Shown piece after piece: positions 32,618 to 44,669 of a DNA stretch of 64,000 nt. Both the position numbers and the translations under genes were made by a program. This DNA comes from Canna indica (lineage: Eukaryota; Streptophyta; Magnoliopsida; Zingiberales; Cannaceae). The DNA is taken from assembly GCA_034359265.1 (NCBI GenBank), contig CP136898.1:39951501-40015500 (forward strand). Direction: 5' to 3'. Each line of letters opens with the position of its first letter. Within the stretch, counting starts at the first letter, position 1. The notes under the pieces are model-generated. The model was not told the origin of the DNA. It ran no database searches and worked only from the letters and a program-made list of their open reading frames with translations.

Positions 32618-35600
32618 TATAATACCCGCAAAAAAAAATTAATTAATTTTATTTTGACTTCAGCGGGAAGCGAGGATGCACGTCGGAGCGGGCCGAGTAA
32701 ATCGCCGGAGATCGCAATTAAGAGTTTGGCCCCTACGCACGACTAAAATTATTTTACTTATGTTGGTTTGGATATTGGATGTGAGTTGGACTCGACTCGA
32801 GCCCGAGGGGTTCAACCGGAACTCAATTCGGATGAGTATAGGTCGATATAAGTGGGTTCATGGATTCACTTAAGTTAAATAGGAGCCGCACGCCCACCCC
32901 TAGGTGAGAGGAAGAAGAGACGCAAGCATAGGGAGGCCGGATCGTGCCCTCACTGGAGTAGATCGTCGTGAGAATTTGAGGATCTTCTTCCTCCTTGTTC
33001 TCCTTCTTCTCAAGTTGATTGGTTAAAGAATTATTTTCCTTGAAGCATCTCTCCCTTGCCTTGGCCGACCCATGTAAGGGGAAGGCATGGCTGGGATTTC
33101 TTTCTTGATTCCTATACCATGTTTAGATTCTTGTGTTCGGGAATGGTTTAAGAGAAGAGAATGACTTTTTGATGAACCCTTGGACTAGGGTCGGTTAGGG
33201 CAGCCCTATGAATTGGGGCCGGCGGCTTGAGAAGGTAAGTTTGCTAAAAATTCTATTTATTCTACGTTCAAATCGTTGAATTATCCATAAGTTGATACTA
33301 ATTGAAGGGGAAATGGTTCATTGTCGATAGGAATCAATGTAGGGCCAGATAGAGCAGCCCTAGGGATTAGGAGCCGGCGGCTTGGGGAAGAGGACAATGC
33401 TGGAATTTTTATCTATTCACCGGTTTGATCACTGTCTTTATTGTAGATTGATATTATGTGAAGGGAAATTGGTTCCTTATTGATAGGGACCGATGTAAGG
33501 CAGTTTAGGGAAGGTCCCTAAACCCATAGGGCCAACCGATTAGGGTAAAGGAGAGGGGATTTCATGAAAATTTCTAGTTTTACTTGGATAAAACTTTAAT
33601 TCCGAATTTTTGGTGTCTTAAAATAAATGTTCGGTGTGGATTGGAGATGTTGCTCATCTTTCTTGGTTAGGTTGTGATGAAGGTTGACATTCTTGTAAAG
33701 TTTGATACGACGGCCTTAGGGATGTCCCTAAAACCATAAGGTCAATCGGACCTAACACCAAGAGAAGAATGATATAAAATTCTAGTTTTAAACTTATGCA
33801 AAAATATAATTCTGATTTTTTGTTTGGGAAATTTAAAGAAGGGGTCCTACGTTTCTAATGCATGTATAAGATTCCTTATTAGGGGTACTTGGCTAGAGAC
33901 CCTATTTGAAGGGTTAAGTGCCGGATGGTCCTAAAGACGAAGGTTCGTTTCAGGTTGAGGTGAACCTATAATTTGGTGTAAGAAAAAAAAGGCTATAACT
34001 TGGAAATGGTAGTATGTCTCAGATATAGGATTTAGAGAACTGATATGGAGATGTTTACAAGTAATTTGATGTTGTGAATATATCATGTGCTTTACCTCAT
34101 TTTATATGATTGCTATAGTTGAGTGTGGAGCTTGTGTTTATGCTAACATTTCGCAATGGAAACTATGCTAATTTTTATGTTTTCTTTATCACTGATTTGT
34201 TATAGATTAAGCATGCTAAGGCTGGTTTAAAATAAGAGAAATAAGAAATATGGTTAGGAGTGTTTGGTGGTAAATGAGTTAGTGTTTATAGGTAGTGAAC
34301 TGCCAAGAAATTTATATTTTTATGTCAATTTGACACTTAGTTCAGAGGCTGAGGAGTCGTCCGTTTTGTACAAAGTCTTGGGGTAAGATTGTAGGATACT
34401 AGTATAGCTTCCACATCAAATTTCAGTGAATTCTGAGTTGAATAGACCAGGTTTATAAATTTAGTTTGAAGGCTACACAAAACTGTCTAGTTCTGCACAT
34501 TAGCAGAATTTAAAAGAAGAGTTGGAAGTTTGAGGCAATTTTCGGAGAATGAATCATTGTCCTATGATAGTGAAATTTTGGGAAATCCTTGTGGGGTATG
34601 TGGACAACCATACGAATATGGTTTGAGGAAAAAGAATAAGAATTGACTTAGTTATGAATTTTCTAAGATAACAACTTAAACTGAAAAATCTGTTGGTGGT
34701 TGTAGAAATTTCAGGATGGCAAGTTCGTCACGTCGTTTTGTGATTGACCAATTGTCCAAACAATCTGAAATTTTATGGTCAGATTGTATGACACACTTGA
34801 TATTCTGTGAGTTTTCATAGTCATTTCACTTAAAACCAATGGTTTGGTGAAGGTAGAAAAAGTGAATCTGTTAACATTTGAGTAGTGCAGAATTTTGGCT
34901 AAGTGCTGGGAGTTAGCCTAGTTTATACTTGAGAATCAGTTGATGCAATATTTATATTTTTGCTATTATGGTAGACTTGATTTCACTGCTGTGATGAGCA
35001 TGACAACGGATAATGAGGTGATTTACATGCTTACTTTTCATATTGTATTACTATATTTTGATGCGGCTATGAGTTTGAGATTCCGACCGTTGACGGCAAA
35101 ATTCTCGAAGAGACGACTCCGGACACACACTCGGTGACATGAAATGCCGAAGAGACGAGGTTGAGAGTATGAGGTCCGTCCGGTGATTGGAAGGTTCCCA
35201 AAGAGACGGCTCCAGAAAACCCATCCGATGACGACATGGAGCTGAATAGATGGATTTGGGTTGGGTAATCCTTTCGTTTATCCTTTCGTGTGGCACGTGT
35301 CGGAGGGAGATTCCGAACTTGTGATGGACCAATACTAGAGGGACAGGTGGCGGCTAGTGCACGAGTCCCAAAAGTGAAGCCATAATGGGCTTGTTCAGCT
35401 TATTATGCTATTATGCTTATTGGGTTAATTGTGTTTAATATGCTATTTTGCATCAGTAGGCGATATGACTACCTATGATGTATGATTGTGCTTATTTTGC
35501 TATTGGGTCATGACTTGATGATGAAATATCATTACTTACACATCAATGTTCTTTACTTAATTACATGTTCTTGTGACTATATTTTTTGAGGGTGGGTATC

Positions 35601-35975
35601 ACCCTACCACTCACCGAGTTATGTACTCATGCCCTCCTGCCTATGTGTGCAGGTTCAGGTGCGGCTCATGAAGCCTGATGCGGTTGGCGGCGTAAGCTCA
35701 GTAGGAAGATTTTCCCCGATCGTAGTTAGAGAGTCATGAAGTCTTGTTCTTTTTATTTTGCATTTGGTTAACTCTGTAGCACTGGTAGTCTCTTGTGAGA
35801 CATTTGCATCTGAGTCATGTACTTGTGTCGCATGTTGGTGTATTAACCTTTGATTTCATGTTTATATATGCATCCCAGTTGAGTTCTTGTCATACTTTTT
35901 GTTTGGTTGTGAGGCTTCAGGGTACGTGGGTGTATTCCTGGCCGGTCACGCTACCCTGAGTTTGGGGGTGTGACA
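32618..35975 (+). mobile_element. 3.36-kb solo LTR (Del/Tekay-like gypsy)
   Basis: Starts TATAATACCCGC (a mutated TGTAATACCC) and ends GGGGGTGTGACA, the usual termini of Del/Tekay-type LTRs. Flanking 5-mers are AGAAC (32613-32617) and AGGAC (35976-35980). No gag or pol is present between the ends. The body contains diverged repeats of a GGTTAGGGCAGCCCTATG-like and GGGCCGGCGGCTTG motif near 33190, 33345 and 33490. Small open frames in it are not supported as genes. It interrupts the antisense ORF of gypsy copy 1. Confidence 0.75.
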
Positions 35976-36743
35976 AGGACAGGGGAAACACTCAAAAGCC
36001 TCACCATCACCAGAACGACAAAGTGATACACCTTTGCAGAAGGCCTCAATACTGCTGGAGCTGGTCATCGCCGAGCTCTGTTGCCTTATCTCATTGTGAA
36101 CCTATGAGTACAGGTGTGAGGCTTCGCCCCATGTACCTACTACCAACTCAAGGATAACACCCCCTTTTCCCATCAACTCGGTGAAGACTGGGAATCCTAA
36201 TGAACGAGGGACGAGTCAGTACAGCCAACCAACCTAAGGCCGACCCTAACAATGCAGAAGCAAAGGGTGGAGTCAGAGAAACTTACTAGAAGAAGATGAC
36301 AATGGTCAAGATAATAAGCACAACGACAACGTCACCAACAAAGACCTTGAAGGAATGAACAAGGAGCGAGCAAGAGCGTGGGATGCAAGAAAACTCGAAA
36401 TGAGAGAGAGTGAGAGAGCTTTAAAGATCAAGAGGCGATAACCTCCTCACCGGACAGCTAACATCCGTGCTTTGACAACGAGCTAAATCCTAGCCGATTG
36501 CCCATCAGCGGTAGAAACTTAAATCCCCTAAAGCACGAGTGAAAGGACAAATCTCCACGCCATGATTACTCCCCCTGCCAAAATTAAATTCTAGAAAAGG
36601 CAAGTAGCAATAAAAAATTGACATGTGGAAAGAAGCACCATCCCTTCACGCAGCCACCATGCTGGACACAAGATCCGAAAAGTCGCAAAATGATGAAACT
36701 GAGATACACCGATCTCTCATAGATTAGCGATTCAAGGGCATAA

Positions 36744-37345
36744 TGTAACATGTCCCGCCTTTCAAAGCCTGACCGTAGTCAAACACTTGGGACACACATA
36801 AAGCGCGGGGAGCAAACATGACTCGGTACATACAAAGAGCTCGAAAGGCGAGTAGAAGTCGACACACTACTAAAGCTCGACACAAAGTCCTTGGACTTCG
36901 ACCAAGCTCGAGGGTTGTGGACTGGACTAGCTCTTTGGGCTCGCCCAGATCAAGGTCCATAAACATCCACACTCATGAACCAAACTCAAGTCAAGCTAAC
37001 TATAACCTAACCCTGGGGCTCCACCCGGCCATACAAGGACACCTACGCCCTTCATTAATTACTAGGAATTCGACAGTAATGAGCCCAACATCTACAGGAT
37101 AAACCTCGACCCATTCCAGATATATCCCCGCGAGATTCAAGGAGACGTCATCGCCCCGAGACATCCCAAACCTGTACTATAAATAGGGACGACAAATATC
37201 AGGTATAGTCTCGATTCCAATTTTATATCCACCATCAAGAATTCTTTCTTACTTGAATGCCGGAGTGTCTTTGCAGGTCTCCCACCAAAGCATCGTCAGA
37301 CCAGGAGATGCGTGGACCACATCACCGCGACTTCATGCAAGAACA
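36744..37345 (+). repeat. 3' LTR of gypsy copy 1
   Basis: The segment from about 36900 aligns with the LTR pieces of gypsy copy 2 at 44375-44669 and 55606-55747: a shared GTAATGA, then CCCA block, CGACCCATTC, and CTATAAATAGGGACGACAA as probable TATA region at about 37180. The end GCAAGAACA corresponds to GTGAGAACA before the primer binding site of copy 2. The start at TGTAACATG (36744) is a guess. 35976-36743 is element 3' untranslated sequence. Confidence 0.6.
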
Positions 37346-37841
37346 AGTTCATTGTTTATTATCATTAAAGCCAAAATTGAAATCTATGTTGAAAACCTTA
37401 GGCAACAATAGTCACTAAAATAATATTTCATCATTAAAAAGCACTACGGGGATCGCGAAAAACAAATTCATGTCATACTTAACCAAAAAAGAGCACATTC
37501 AAAAGTTTTTTAGTGATTAAATAATCAAGAAAATAATAATTTTAGTTATTAAAGAAATATTAAAAGTACTAATAAGAATTATTAAAAATAAATTCATGTT
37601 ATGCATAATAAAAAATAATTTATTTTGGACTTTTCAAAAGTCTTTAAAGGATAAAATACAGGAAATGAAAAAGTTAATTTCTAAAGTATTCTAAATATTT
37701 CAAAAAGTATGTTATATATATATGAAAAAATTAAATTTCTTATGATATGTATGAGATTTTCATCCATTCTTACTTTACCAACTTCAAAATTGCTCATCTT
37801 TTTTTTTTTTCTCTCCGCGTCTCCACCCCCCTTATAGGTAG
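37346..37841. other. AT-rich unassigned sequence
   Basis: About 500 bp of AT-rich DNA with a T/C-rich patch near 37800. I see no gene, LTR or RNA here. It probably represents flanking host DNA on the right side of gypsy copy 1. Confidence 0.5.
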
Positions 37842-38193
37842 GGTTGTTCATTAGATCTGCCACTATTTAGGTTGGGACGGGTCGAGTACAAATTCGACCT
37901 AACCCGACCATACTATACTTGGATCAATTCTCGAGTTTTAAAAATTGGAATCCATTGATTCGAGACCTGACCTGATGACATGATTATTTATATTTTTAAT
38001 TATTTTTTAAAAATATTTTTAAAAACTCAATTTTACCTAAATGAATAAACTCGACTACCTGATTCGACCCAACCCGAACTAAGTTGGGTCGGATTTGAGA
38101 GATAAAATGTTTTGAACCTGACCCGATATGATTACACTTGGTCAAGTTAGATTGATTTTTTCTCTAAAACCTAGCGCGATACGTGAACAATCC
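37842..38193. mobile_element. hAT-like short element, 352 bp
   Basis: Ends are GGTTGTTCATTAGATC and, reverse complemented, GGATTGTTCACGTATC. Flanking 8-mers are ATAGGTAG (37834-37841) and ATACCTAC (38194-38201), 6 of 8 matching. The interior repeats GACCTAACCCGACC and AACCCGAACTAAGTTGGGTC-like units. No coding capacity. Boundaries are less certain than for the other short elements. Confidence 0.65.
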
Positions 38194-38455
38194 ATACCTA
38201 CTTACATAATGCATGTGTATAATTTTTTGGCGAATATATTATATATTTTAGATGTGAGAAAATAAATGATTGATTGGTATATTTACCTATTGGGCCAAGG
38301 ATAATGTCTCACGTGATGAAATTGCACATTACCCTGCTTACAACCATGTGCATTATTTTTTTTTTTTCGAAAAAGAGAATTAAATTAATACATTAGCCAA
38401 CAGCCAATGAATCATGATACAGAATGTTCTCTAGCTCTAGTGGTAATTTGGATGT

Positions 38456-41400
38456 CTAGGTGATGGATGATTTATTACCACGAGCTGAGATTGCAGCCCA
38501 ATGGGCTACTTTGTTAGCATCTCTACTGACATAAGAAATTTGCGCATGGGAGAATTTAGACAATAAAGATTTTATGTCTGAAAATATAGATCCTAAGCTA
38601 GGGACTTGACTTGAATTGCTATTGATCAACTCCACCAATTCTTTACAGTCCGATTCCAGAATGAAGCGATTCATTTTCCTTCCAAAGGCATAAGAGAGCG
38701 CAAAATAAATGACGGTAGCTTCTGCATAAAATGCTGAATAAGAATAAAAATAATGACAAGAGGCATAGGTACACTCACCTTGATGATTACGAAGAATTAT
38801 TCCAGCACCTCCTTCATTTTGAATAAAGGATCCATCGCAATTAAATTTGAACCATTGAATCGGGGGGAGGGGACCAATTACAAGCATTGGTTAAAGTAAA
38901 TATATTCCCCTCAGGAGTGTAAGTATTTGCAAATTGACTCGTGAAAGTCAATATCCGGGTCATAGCCTTAATAGTGGAGGGCCTCTCCTCATCATGCATA
39001 ATAGCATTTCTAAAGAACCAAATAAACTAGATAGCATTGGCAACTAAGGCTTTGGAATCCTGATTTAAATTTATACCAAAATTCTACAAAAACCAGCTGC
39101 CCGAATGCCAACTGTGCCGAATGGAAAAATCCAGATCAAGAAAAGCTCCTAAAGCATCCCATAAATCACAAGAGAATTTACATTCAAAAAATAGATGTTT
39201 AAAAGTTTCAGAAGAGTTAAGACATAAAGAACATCAGTCGAAATTTGAGATACCCATCGAAAATAGCCGAGCTCTAGTAGGGACCTTTTCATGAAAAAAC
39301 TTCTATAAAAACATCTTAACTTTAGGGGCTGTGTTCAATTTCCAAATTTGCTTCCAAACCGGATTTAAAACAACAGAAGAATCATGCGAATACTTAAGAA
39401 AGCTATAAGCTGAAGAAGAGGAGGCAATTCCAGTATTATTAGGCATCCATACCAGTTTATCATCATCAGGATTTACCAAACCAATGCTTGAAATCTCATC
39501 CCACAAATCCTTGCTGCACATAGTAAGCCCAATAAAATTGGACCAGCTCTGATTATGAAGCAAATACTGCACATCCACAACTTGGTTAACCAAATTAATA
39601 TTAAAATAAGTAGGCTTGATAGCAAGGGGTATGTCAAGGACCCAGTTGTCATTGAGGAAGGAGATATTGCTGCCCGAGCCTATAACATGCTTGAAACCTA
39701 AGTGAAGTTTGTTAAATGCTAAGGGTAGAAGCTTCCGAGCATGAGATTGCTTTTTAATATTACTTTTATGGAAGGAATTGAGAGGAGGGTATTTGGTTTT
39801 AACCAGATTAACCCAGATAGTATTTTTGTTGCTAAGGTAGCTTTGAATTCTCCCAGCTTGAATGGAGAGGCTTTTTGTGTTAATATCTTGAATTCCAAGG
39901 CCACCTCTAACCTTAGGGTAGGTAATGGTCTCCCAATTAATAAGGTGCAGCCCTTTATTACCAGAAGAATTTCTCCAAAGGAAAGCTCTAATTCTAGATT
40001 CAATGCTAGAAGCCAGCTTTGAAGTAATCCAAGTGACTGAGATGGAATAGGTAGGAATTGAGTTTAGAACTGAATTAATTAAAACAAGCTTCCTAGCTTG
40101 AGAAAGAAGGTTAGCCTTCCAATTACTTAATCTAGAGTCAATGGGGTCAAGGATATGCTTATGAGTATTAGGGGGAGGTCTTCTAAGAGAAATCATTACC
40201 CCTAAATATTTAAAAGGAAAATTGCCTTGATTCATGCCTAGATGATTGCAAATTCTGCTCTTAGAAGAGGCTGAGGTAGATCTAGGAAAGTAAATGTTGG
40301 ATTTAGAATAATTTACTTTGATACCAGTTAAATTTTCATAGTTTGAGAAGATGCTCTTAACTATTCTAAGGCTCTTTTTATTAGCTCTAAGAATGAGAAT
40401 TAGATCATCAGCAAACATTAGATGCAAAATAGTAAAATTATTCTTGAGCTTAAAGGGAGAATAATGACCCTTGTCAACAGCTTCATTAATGAGCTGGGTA
40501 ACGGTTTGGGCCACCAGAATAAAGAGGAAGGGGGAGAGAGGATCCCCCTGCCTTATTCCTCTGTTAGAGGGAAAGAAATTAGAAAGCTGAGAGTTAATAA
40601 GGCAAGAGAATGTAGGAGTATCAATGCATGCTTTGATCCAATTAATAAATTAGGAAGGGAAGCTATATAAGTGCAATACTTTAATGATAGCATCCCTATT
40701 AAGAAGGTCAAAGGCTTTCTCTATATCTATCTTTAAAATGATGTAAGGGTTTTTTCCCTTAGTATCAAAGAAGGAATGAACCAGCTCTTGGACAACAAGA
40801 ATGTTATCCTGAATTTGCCTGCCTTTGATGAAAGCTGATTGCTCATTGGATATGAGCATTGGAAGGCAAGGCTTTAATCTATTAGCTAAGAGCTTAGAGA
40901 GAATACGGTAGGATAAGTTGCATAGAGCAATAGGTCTGAAATCTTTGACCAGCTGGGGCTGTTTGATTTTTGGAATAAAGGTAAGCATTGTTAGGTTCCA
41001 TTCAGGGGGGACAATGGAATTATTATAGAAAGAGTTCATATCATGAATGAAGGAAGATGAGATAATGTCCCAATAGCTTTTGTAAAATTCCACAGTAAAA
41101 CCATCATGGCCTGGACTCTTTCCATTGCCAAGGGAATTTATTATGGCTTTAATCTCTGCCTCAGAGAAATGAATAGTGAGGGATTCTCTCATATGGGTGG
41201 GAAGTGTGGGAAGATGAGGCCAGGGAGTGGATGGATTAGGCTGAGGGATATTTGTATTCCACAGATTAAAATAGTGAGACACAAATTCCTCAAGGATAAG
41301 ATTGCTATAGAGATGGGAGTTTGGTTAGCACCTTGGATAGAGTGAATGAAATTGATACGCCTTCTCATTGTGATCGAACGGTGATAGAAGGTAGTATTTT

Positions 41401-42480
41401 TATCTTCATCCATGATCCATCTTGATTTAGATTTGGACCATCATTTAAGGCATATTTGCCTCTGGAGGGCAAGCTGCTTGTTATAAAGAGCTCGAAGTTT
41501 AAGATGGAGGTCAGGGGGAGCTGAGGATAGGTGCTCAAGGGATTCTAGCATGAGAATGTTCTCATTGGTGCTGACTAGAAGAGTTTCAAGCTTACCTAAG
41601 GAGTGCTTATTCCAATAAGCTAGAGCAGATCTAGTATGGCTGAGCTTAGAGGTAAGGATAGAGTTGTTATTGAGAGAAGAAGAGAGATGCCATGCTTTGT
41701 TAATTACTTCTCTACTTTCATTATGTTCAATCCAGAAATTTTGAAATCTAAAAAGCTTAATTCTAGGTTATTTACTAAAGGGAATGGTAAGAATGATAGG
41801 CCTATGATCAGAGGTAATTCTAGGCAAATGCTGAACAGTCGAGTGACCATAAAGGTGCAGCCAAACAGCATTTGCAAAGGCTCTATCAAGCCTAATAAGG
41901 ATTTTGGCAAGGCCAAGCCTATTATTGGTCCAAGTGTATTTACAGCCTTTATATTCAAGATCATTAAAACCACAATGAGTGATGAAGGATCTAAATTCAA
42001 TAATGTGCTTATGGAGCTTAAAAGGCAGCCCCCCTAATTTATCTTCAGGATTTAGGATACAATTAAAGTCACCTAGAATAACCCAAGGATAAGAGTTTAA
42101 ATCATGAAGCATCAAAGAGGACCATAAAGTAGCTCTTATCTTTGGATCAGTACTAGCATAAATAGAAGACATAAGAAAAGACTTACTATTTTCAAATTGA
42201 AGAATAACATGCACAACTTGAGGATTAATTGAAATAATCTTAGCATTAACAATATTAGAGTTCCAAGCAATTAAAATACCCCTAGAGGCCCCATTACCAG
42301 GCTGAATGGCAGCACTCCAATGACGACCAAAGGAAGCAACAAGTTTATTAGAAAGCAACAGATTTGAATGAGTCTCCTGCAGTAATAATATGAACATGTA
42401 TAGATTTTATCCGAGCAGTAATGAAATCACGCACAGGCCTTCTCCAAGCCCCCCCTCACATTCCAATTAAGAATCTTCAT
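38456..42480 (-). pseudogene. LINE ORF2: endonuclease, reverse transcriptase, RNase H
   Basis: ATG at 42480 (MKILNWNVRG), then a frame break in a 7-G run. The apurinic endonuclease follows (42397-41768) with QETHS, GDFNCIL and SDHRPIIL. RT covers about 41282-39303: NGKSPGHDG, FRPIALCN, SAFIKGRQIQDNI, ILKIDIEKAFD, catalytic FADDLILI. The RT part ends at a TAG in place of Trp after KVKMFL (39303). RNase H (38887-38456) keeps all four catalytic acids: CDGSF, AEATV, LESDC, DANKVAHW. Further breaks lie near 41768, 41282 and 40650. As is normal for plant L1 elements, RNase H is at the C terminus. Confidence 0.9.
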
Positions 42481-44086
42481 CTAGAATATTAAAGGGATTG
42501 GGGGAATGAAGACTCAAGGAGGAGCTGGAAGTCTCAGGGACATGAGGCTTAGGAATATTTATAGGCTTTTGCTTCTTATGCTTAAATTTCCCCTTAGCCA
42601 AGGGAGATTTATAAGCAGGGGCCTTATGAATTTTGGGCTTTTTCAAGCGACTATTCCTAGGTAAGGAAGGAGGATGGGGATCAATAATAGGGGTTTTGAA
42701 TAGAGCTGAAAGCTCCGCAATTCCTCCCAAGTAATTTGAGTAAGGAGGATCAAAGGAGAAGGACATAGGAGCTTCAGCGGTAGGATTCCTATCAGAATGA
42801 TTGGGAAGAGGAATATGGGGCTCTATATTAGATGATTGGGGGGAGGGAGAGGAGGGAACTGGTAGGGGCTTTTCAGGTAAGGGGGCAAGAGAAGGCTCAG
42901 AAGGTGCTTTGCTGCTAGAAGGTCCCACTTGACCAAAGGGGGCATTTTTGGGAGGGGCAGAGGGTTTCATTCTGTTCGGGGTTACTCGAGCACGATCGCC
43001 TCCCTGGGCAGGGGATGCAATCGCGCTTAGGGTTTCACCGGCGATTCTACTGGCGTTGAACTTGAACCCACGACCCAGAAGAGGACTCTGAGGGAGGGGG
43101 GCAGGAGAAACATCAGTATTAGCAAAGTTAAGCGAAGAATCATGCATTAAAACATCAGACGATTGATTCAACGGAACATTTAAATCTATATCGGAAGAAG
43201 CCGTCACAGACTTTTCAGGCACATGAGCATTTTTAGATGGGCAAGAGGCCTTCAAATGACCAACTACACCACAGTGGAAATAGAGAACAAGAATGTTTTC
43301 ATAAACCACCGATTGAAAAAACTCAAAACCTTCATCAGAAAGCCAAACACCTTGCCTGACCGGTAGATCAAGATCTAATTCAACACAAACACGTATATAA
43401 CGACCTCTTTCAAAGGAGAAAGAATGCTCATCGATTTTTATGAAGCGACCAAAGTGATTAGCAATTAGGGCAACAAAGTCTGGATTCCAAAACTCAATCG
43501 GCAAAGATTGACGGCTAAGCCACACAGGGACTATTTTAAATGATTCCTCCCAAGGCCTGAAAAGGGGCTTCCATAGGATCATACGAAGAATGTCCCCCAT
43601 AGAGTCCATGCACCAGAGGAGAGAACCAAGTTTGCGGAATCGATAGAATCAAAATGAAAAATGAAACAATGATCATCCAAATCCAAAACCGATTGAAAGC
43701 CATATTTTGCCCATGATCGAAAAGCCCATCGCTTGATTATGTCTAAAGGGGGAGGCTTACCCAGAAATTTGCCGATGAGAGATCACTGCCAGGGGTTTCT
43801 CCATACCGCCGTTTGTTCCAGAGAAAAAGAGATTCTATCGGATGTAGAGGACTGGATCCTTGCAAGGGTAGTAGATGGAGCACCGCTCTTGGAGTTAGGG
43901 TTCACACCCTTAAGGATATGAACCTAGGACACCGAAATATGAGTGGGGTTGGGAGGCGACACCGAAGATTTAGGGGCAAGAGATGGATGAGGACGTTCAG
44001 GGGAAGCTAGAGGGGGGGATCAGGGGTGGAACGAGCGTCGGGAGGGTCTGGAGGAGGGGGAAGAGAGGGGGGAGGGGAGTCGCCAT
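42467..44086 (-). pseudogene. LINE ORF1: DUF4283-like nucleic acid binding protein
   Basis: A likely start is near 44086 (MATPLPPLFP on the minus strand), but frames change several times between 44000 and 43600. The open part from 43609 to 42467 carries LPIEFWNPDFVALIANHFGR, typical of the DUF4283-type domain, then a zinc knuckle with tyrosine for the first cysteine (YFHCGVVGHLKASC), then a long Pro/Ser-rich tail ending NPFNILDEDS. Its stop overlaps the ORF2 start by 14 nt. Confidence 0.8.
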
Positions 44087-44128
44087 CTAGGGTTTCTCTG
44101 GAGACGAAAAACCAACCATGTGCATTAT

Positions 44129-44374
44129 AAGTCTTTAATAATTGCTGTATTTTTTTGGATTGAAAGCTAAAGCTGACCGCCCGATATCCTAATCGGGCCA
44201 CAACGGAATATGTACCAACCAGCCTACACACGTCACATCGATCATTAGTTGGACAAAGGCATTGATGATATGAAGAGACGACGGTGAGTAGGTGACCTTT
44301 CACTCTCACTAATCATTTTGATCATTATTTTTAAAAAAATCTAAAACATTATTAAATATATGTAGTGTTATAAA
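44129..44374. other. unassigned sequence between LINE and gypsy copy 2
   Basis: About 250 bp with no recognisable gene or repeat. It is continuous with 38202-38356 if the LINE is removed, so both are the older host sequence into which the LINE inserted. Confidence 0.5.
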
Positions 44375-44669
44375 TATGGACTAGAGTAGTTTTTTGGGTT
44401 TTTACCGGACCAGCCTTGGAAGAACCCTTACTCATGAACCAGATTTAGATCGAACTAACTACAACTTAGTCTGGGACTCCGGAGGCTTCACCCAACCAAA
44501 TAAGAAAATCAACATCATATATTTATTACTAGAGATTCAATAGTAATGAACCCATAATTTGAGGGATAATCATCGACCCATTCAAAGCATATCCCCTCGA
44601 AATTCCGAGAGATATCATTGTTGAACACCCAGACTTGTCTCATAAAACAGTCGCACATCAAGTATATTC

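Larger units (their letters stand above)
12785..37345 (+). mobile_element. decayed Ty3/gypsy retrotransposon (Tat-like), copy 1, split by three insertions
   Basis: Pieces belonging to the element are 12785-13708, 15342-17486, 28080-32617 and 35976-37345, about 9 kb in total. Gene order is gag, protease, RT, RNase H, integrase on the plus strand, then a repeat-rich spacer, an antisense ORF and the 3' LTR. This layout with an antisense ORF is typical of the Tat lineage. The 5' LTR is missing: the element begins near a primer-binding-like TTTGGTACATGTGGAGCC, just right of the foldback element. Every coding domain carries stops and frameshifts. Copy 2 (44375-57406) aligns over gag, protease and LTR. 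Confidence 0.8.
38357..44112 (-). mobile_element. full-length L1-type LINE retrotransposon
   Basis: Flanked by a perfect 16-bp duplication CAACCATGTGCATTAT (38341-38356 and 44113-44128). The element ends with an A-tail of about 11 nt (plus-strand T run 38357-38367) and starts with GGTTTTTCGTCTCCAG on the minus strand. Two overlapping ORFs are recognisable: ORF1 with a DUF4283-like domain and zinc knuckle, ORF2 with endonuclease, RT, zinc-finger region and RNase H. The 5,756-bp length and intact ends mean it is not 5'-truncated, unusual for a genomic LINE. Coding frames have several breaks. Confidence 0.93.

Noticed and set aside
40422..42037. Plus-strand open frames across the LINE
   Set aside because: They are antisense shadows of LINE ORF2.
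44007..44309. Minus-strand 100-codon frame
   Set aside because: It crosses the LINE 5' end and its target duplication; the C-terminal half is LINE ORF1 leader and the rest is unrecognisable.
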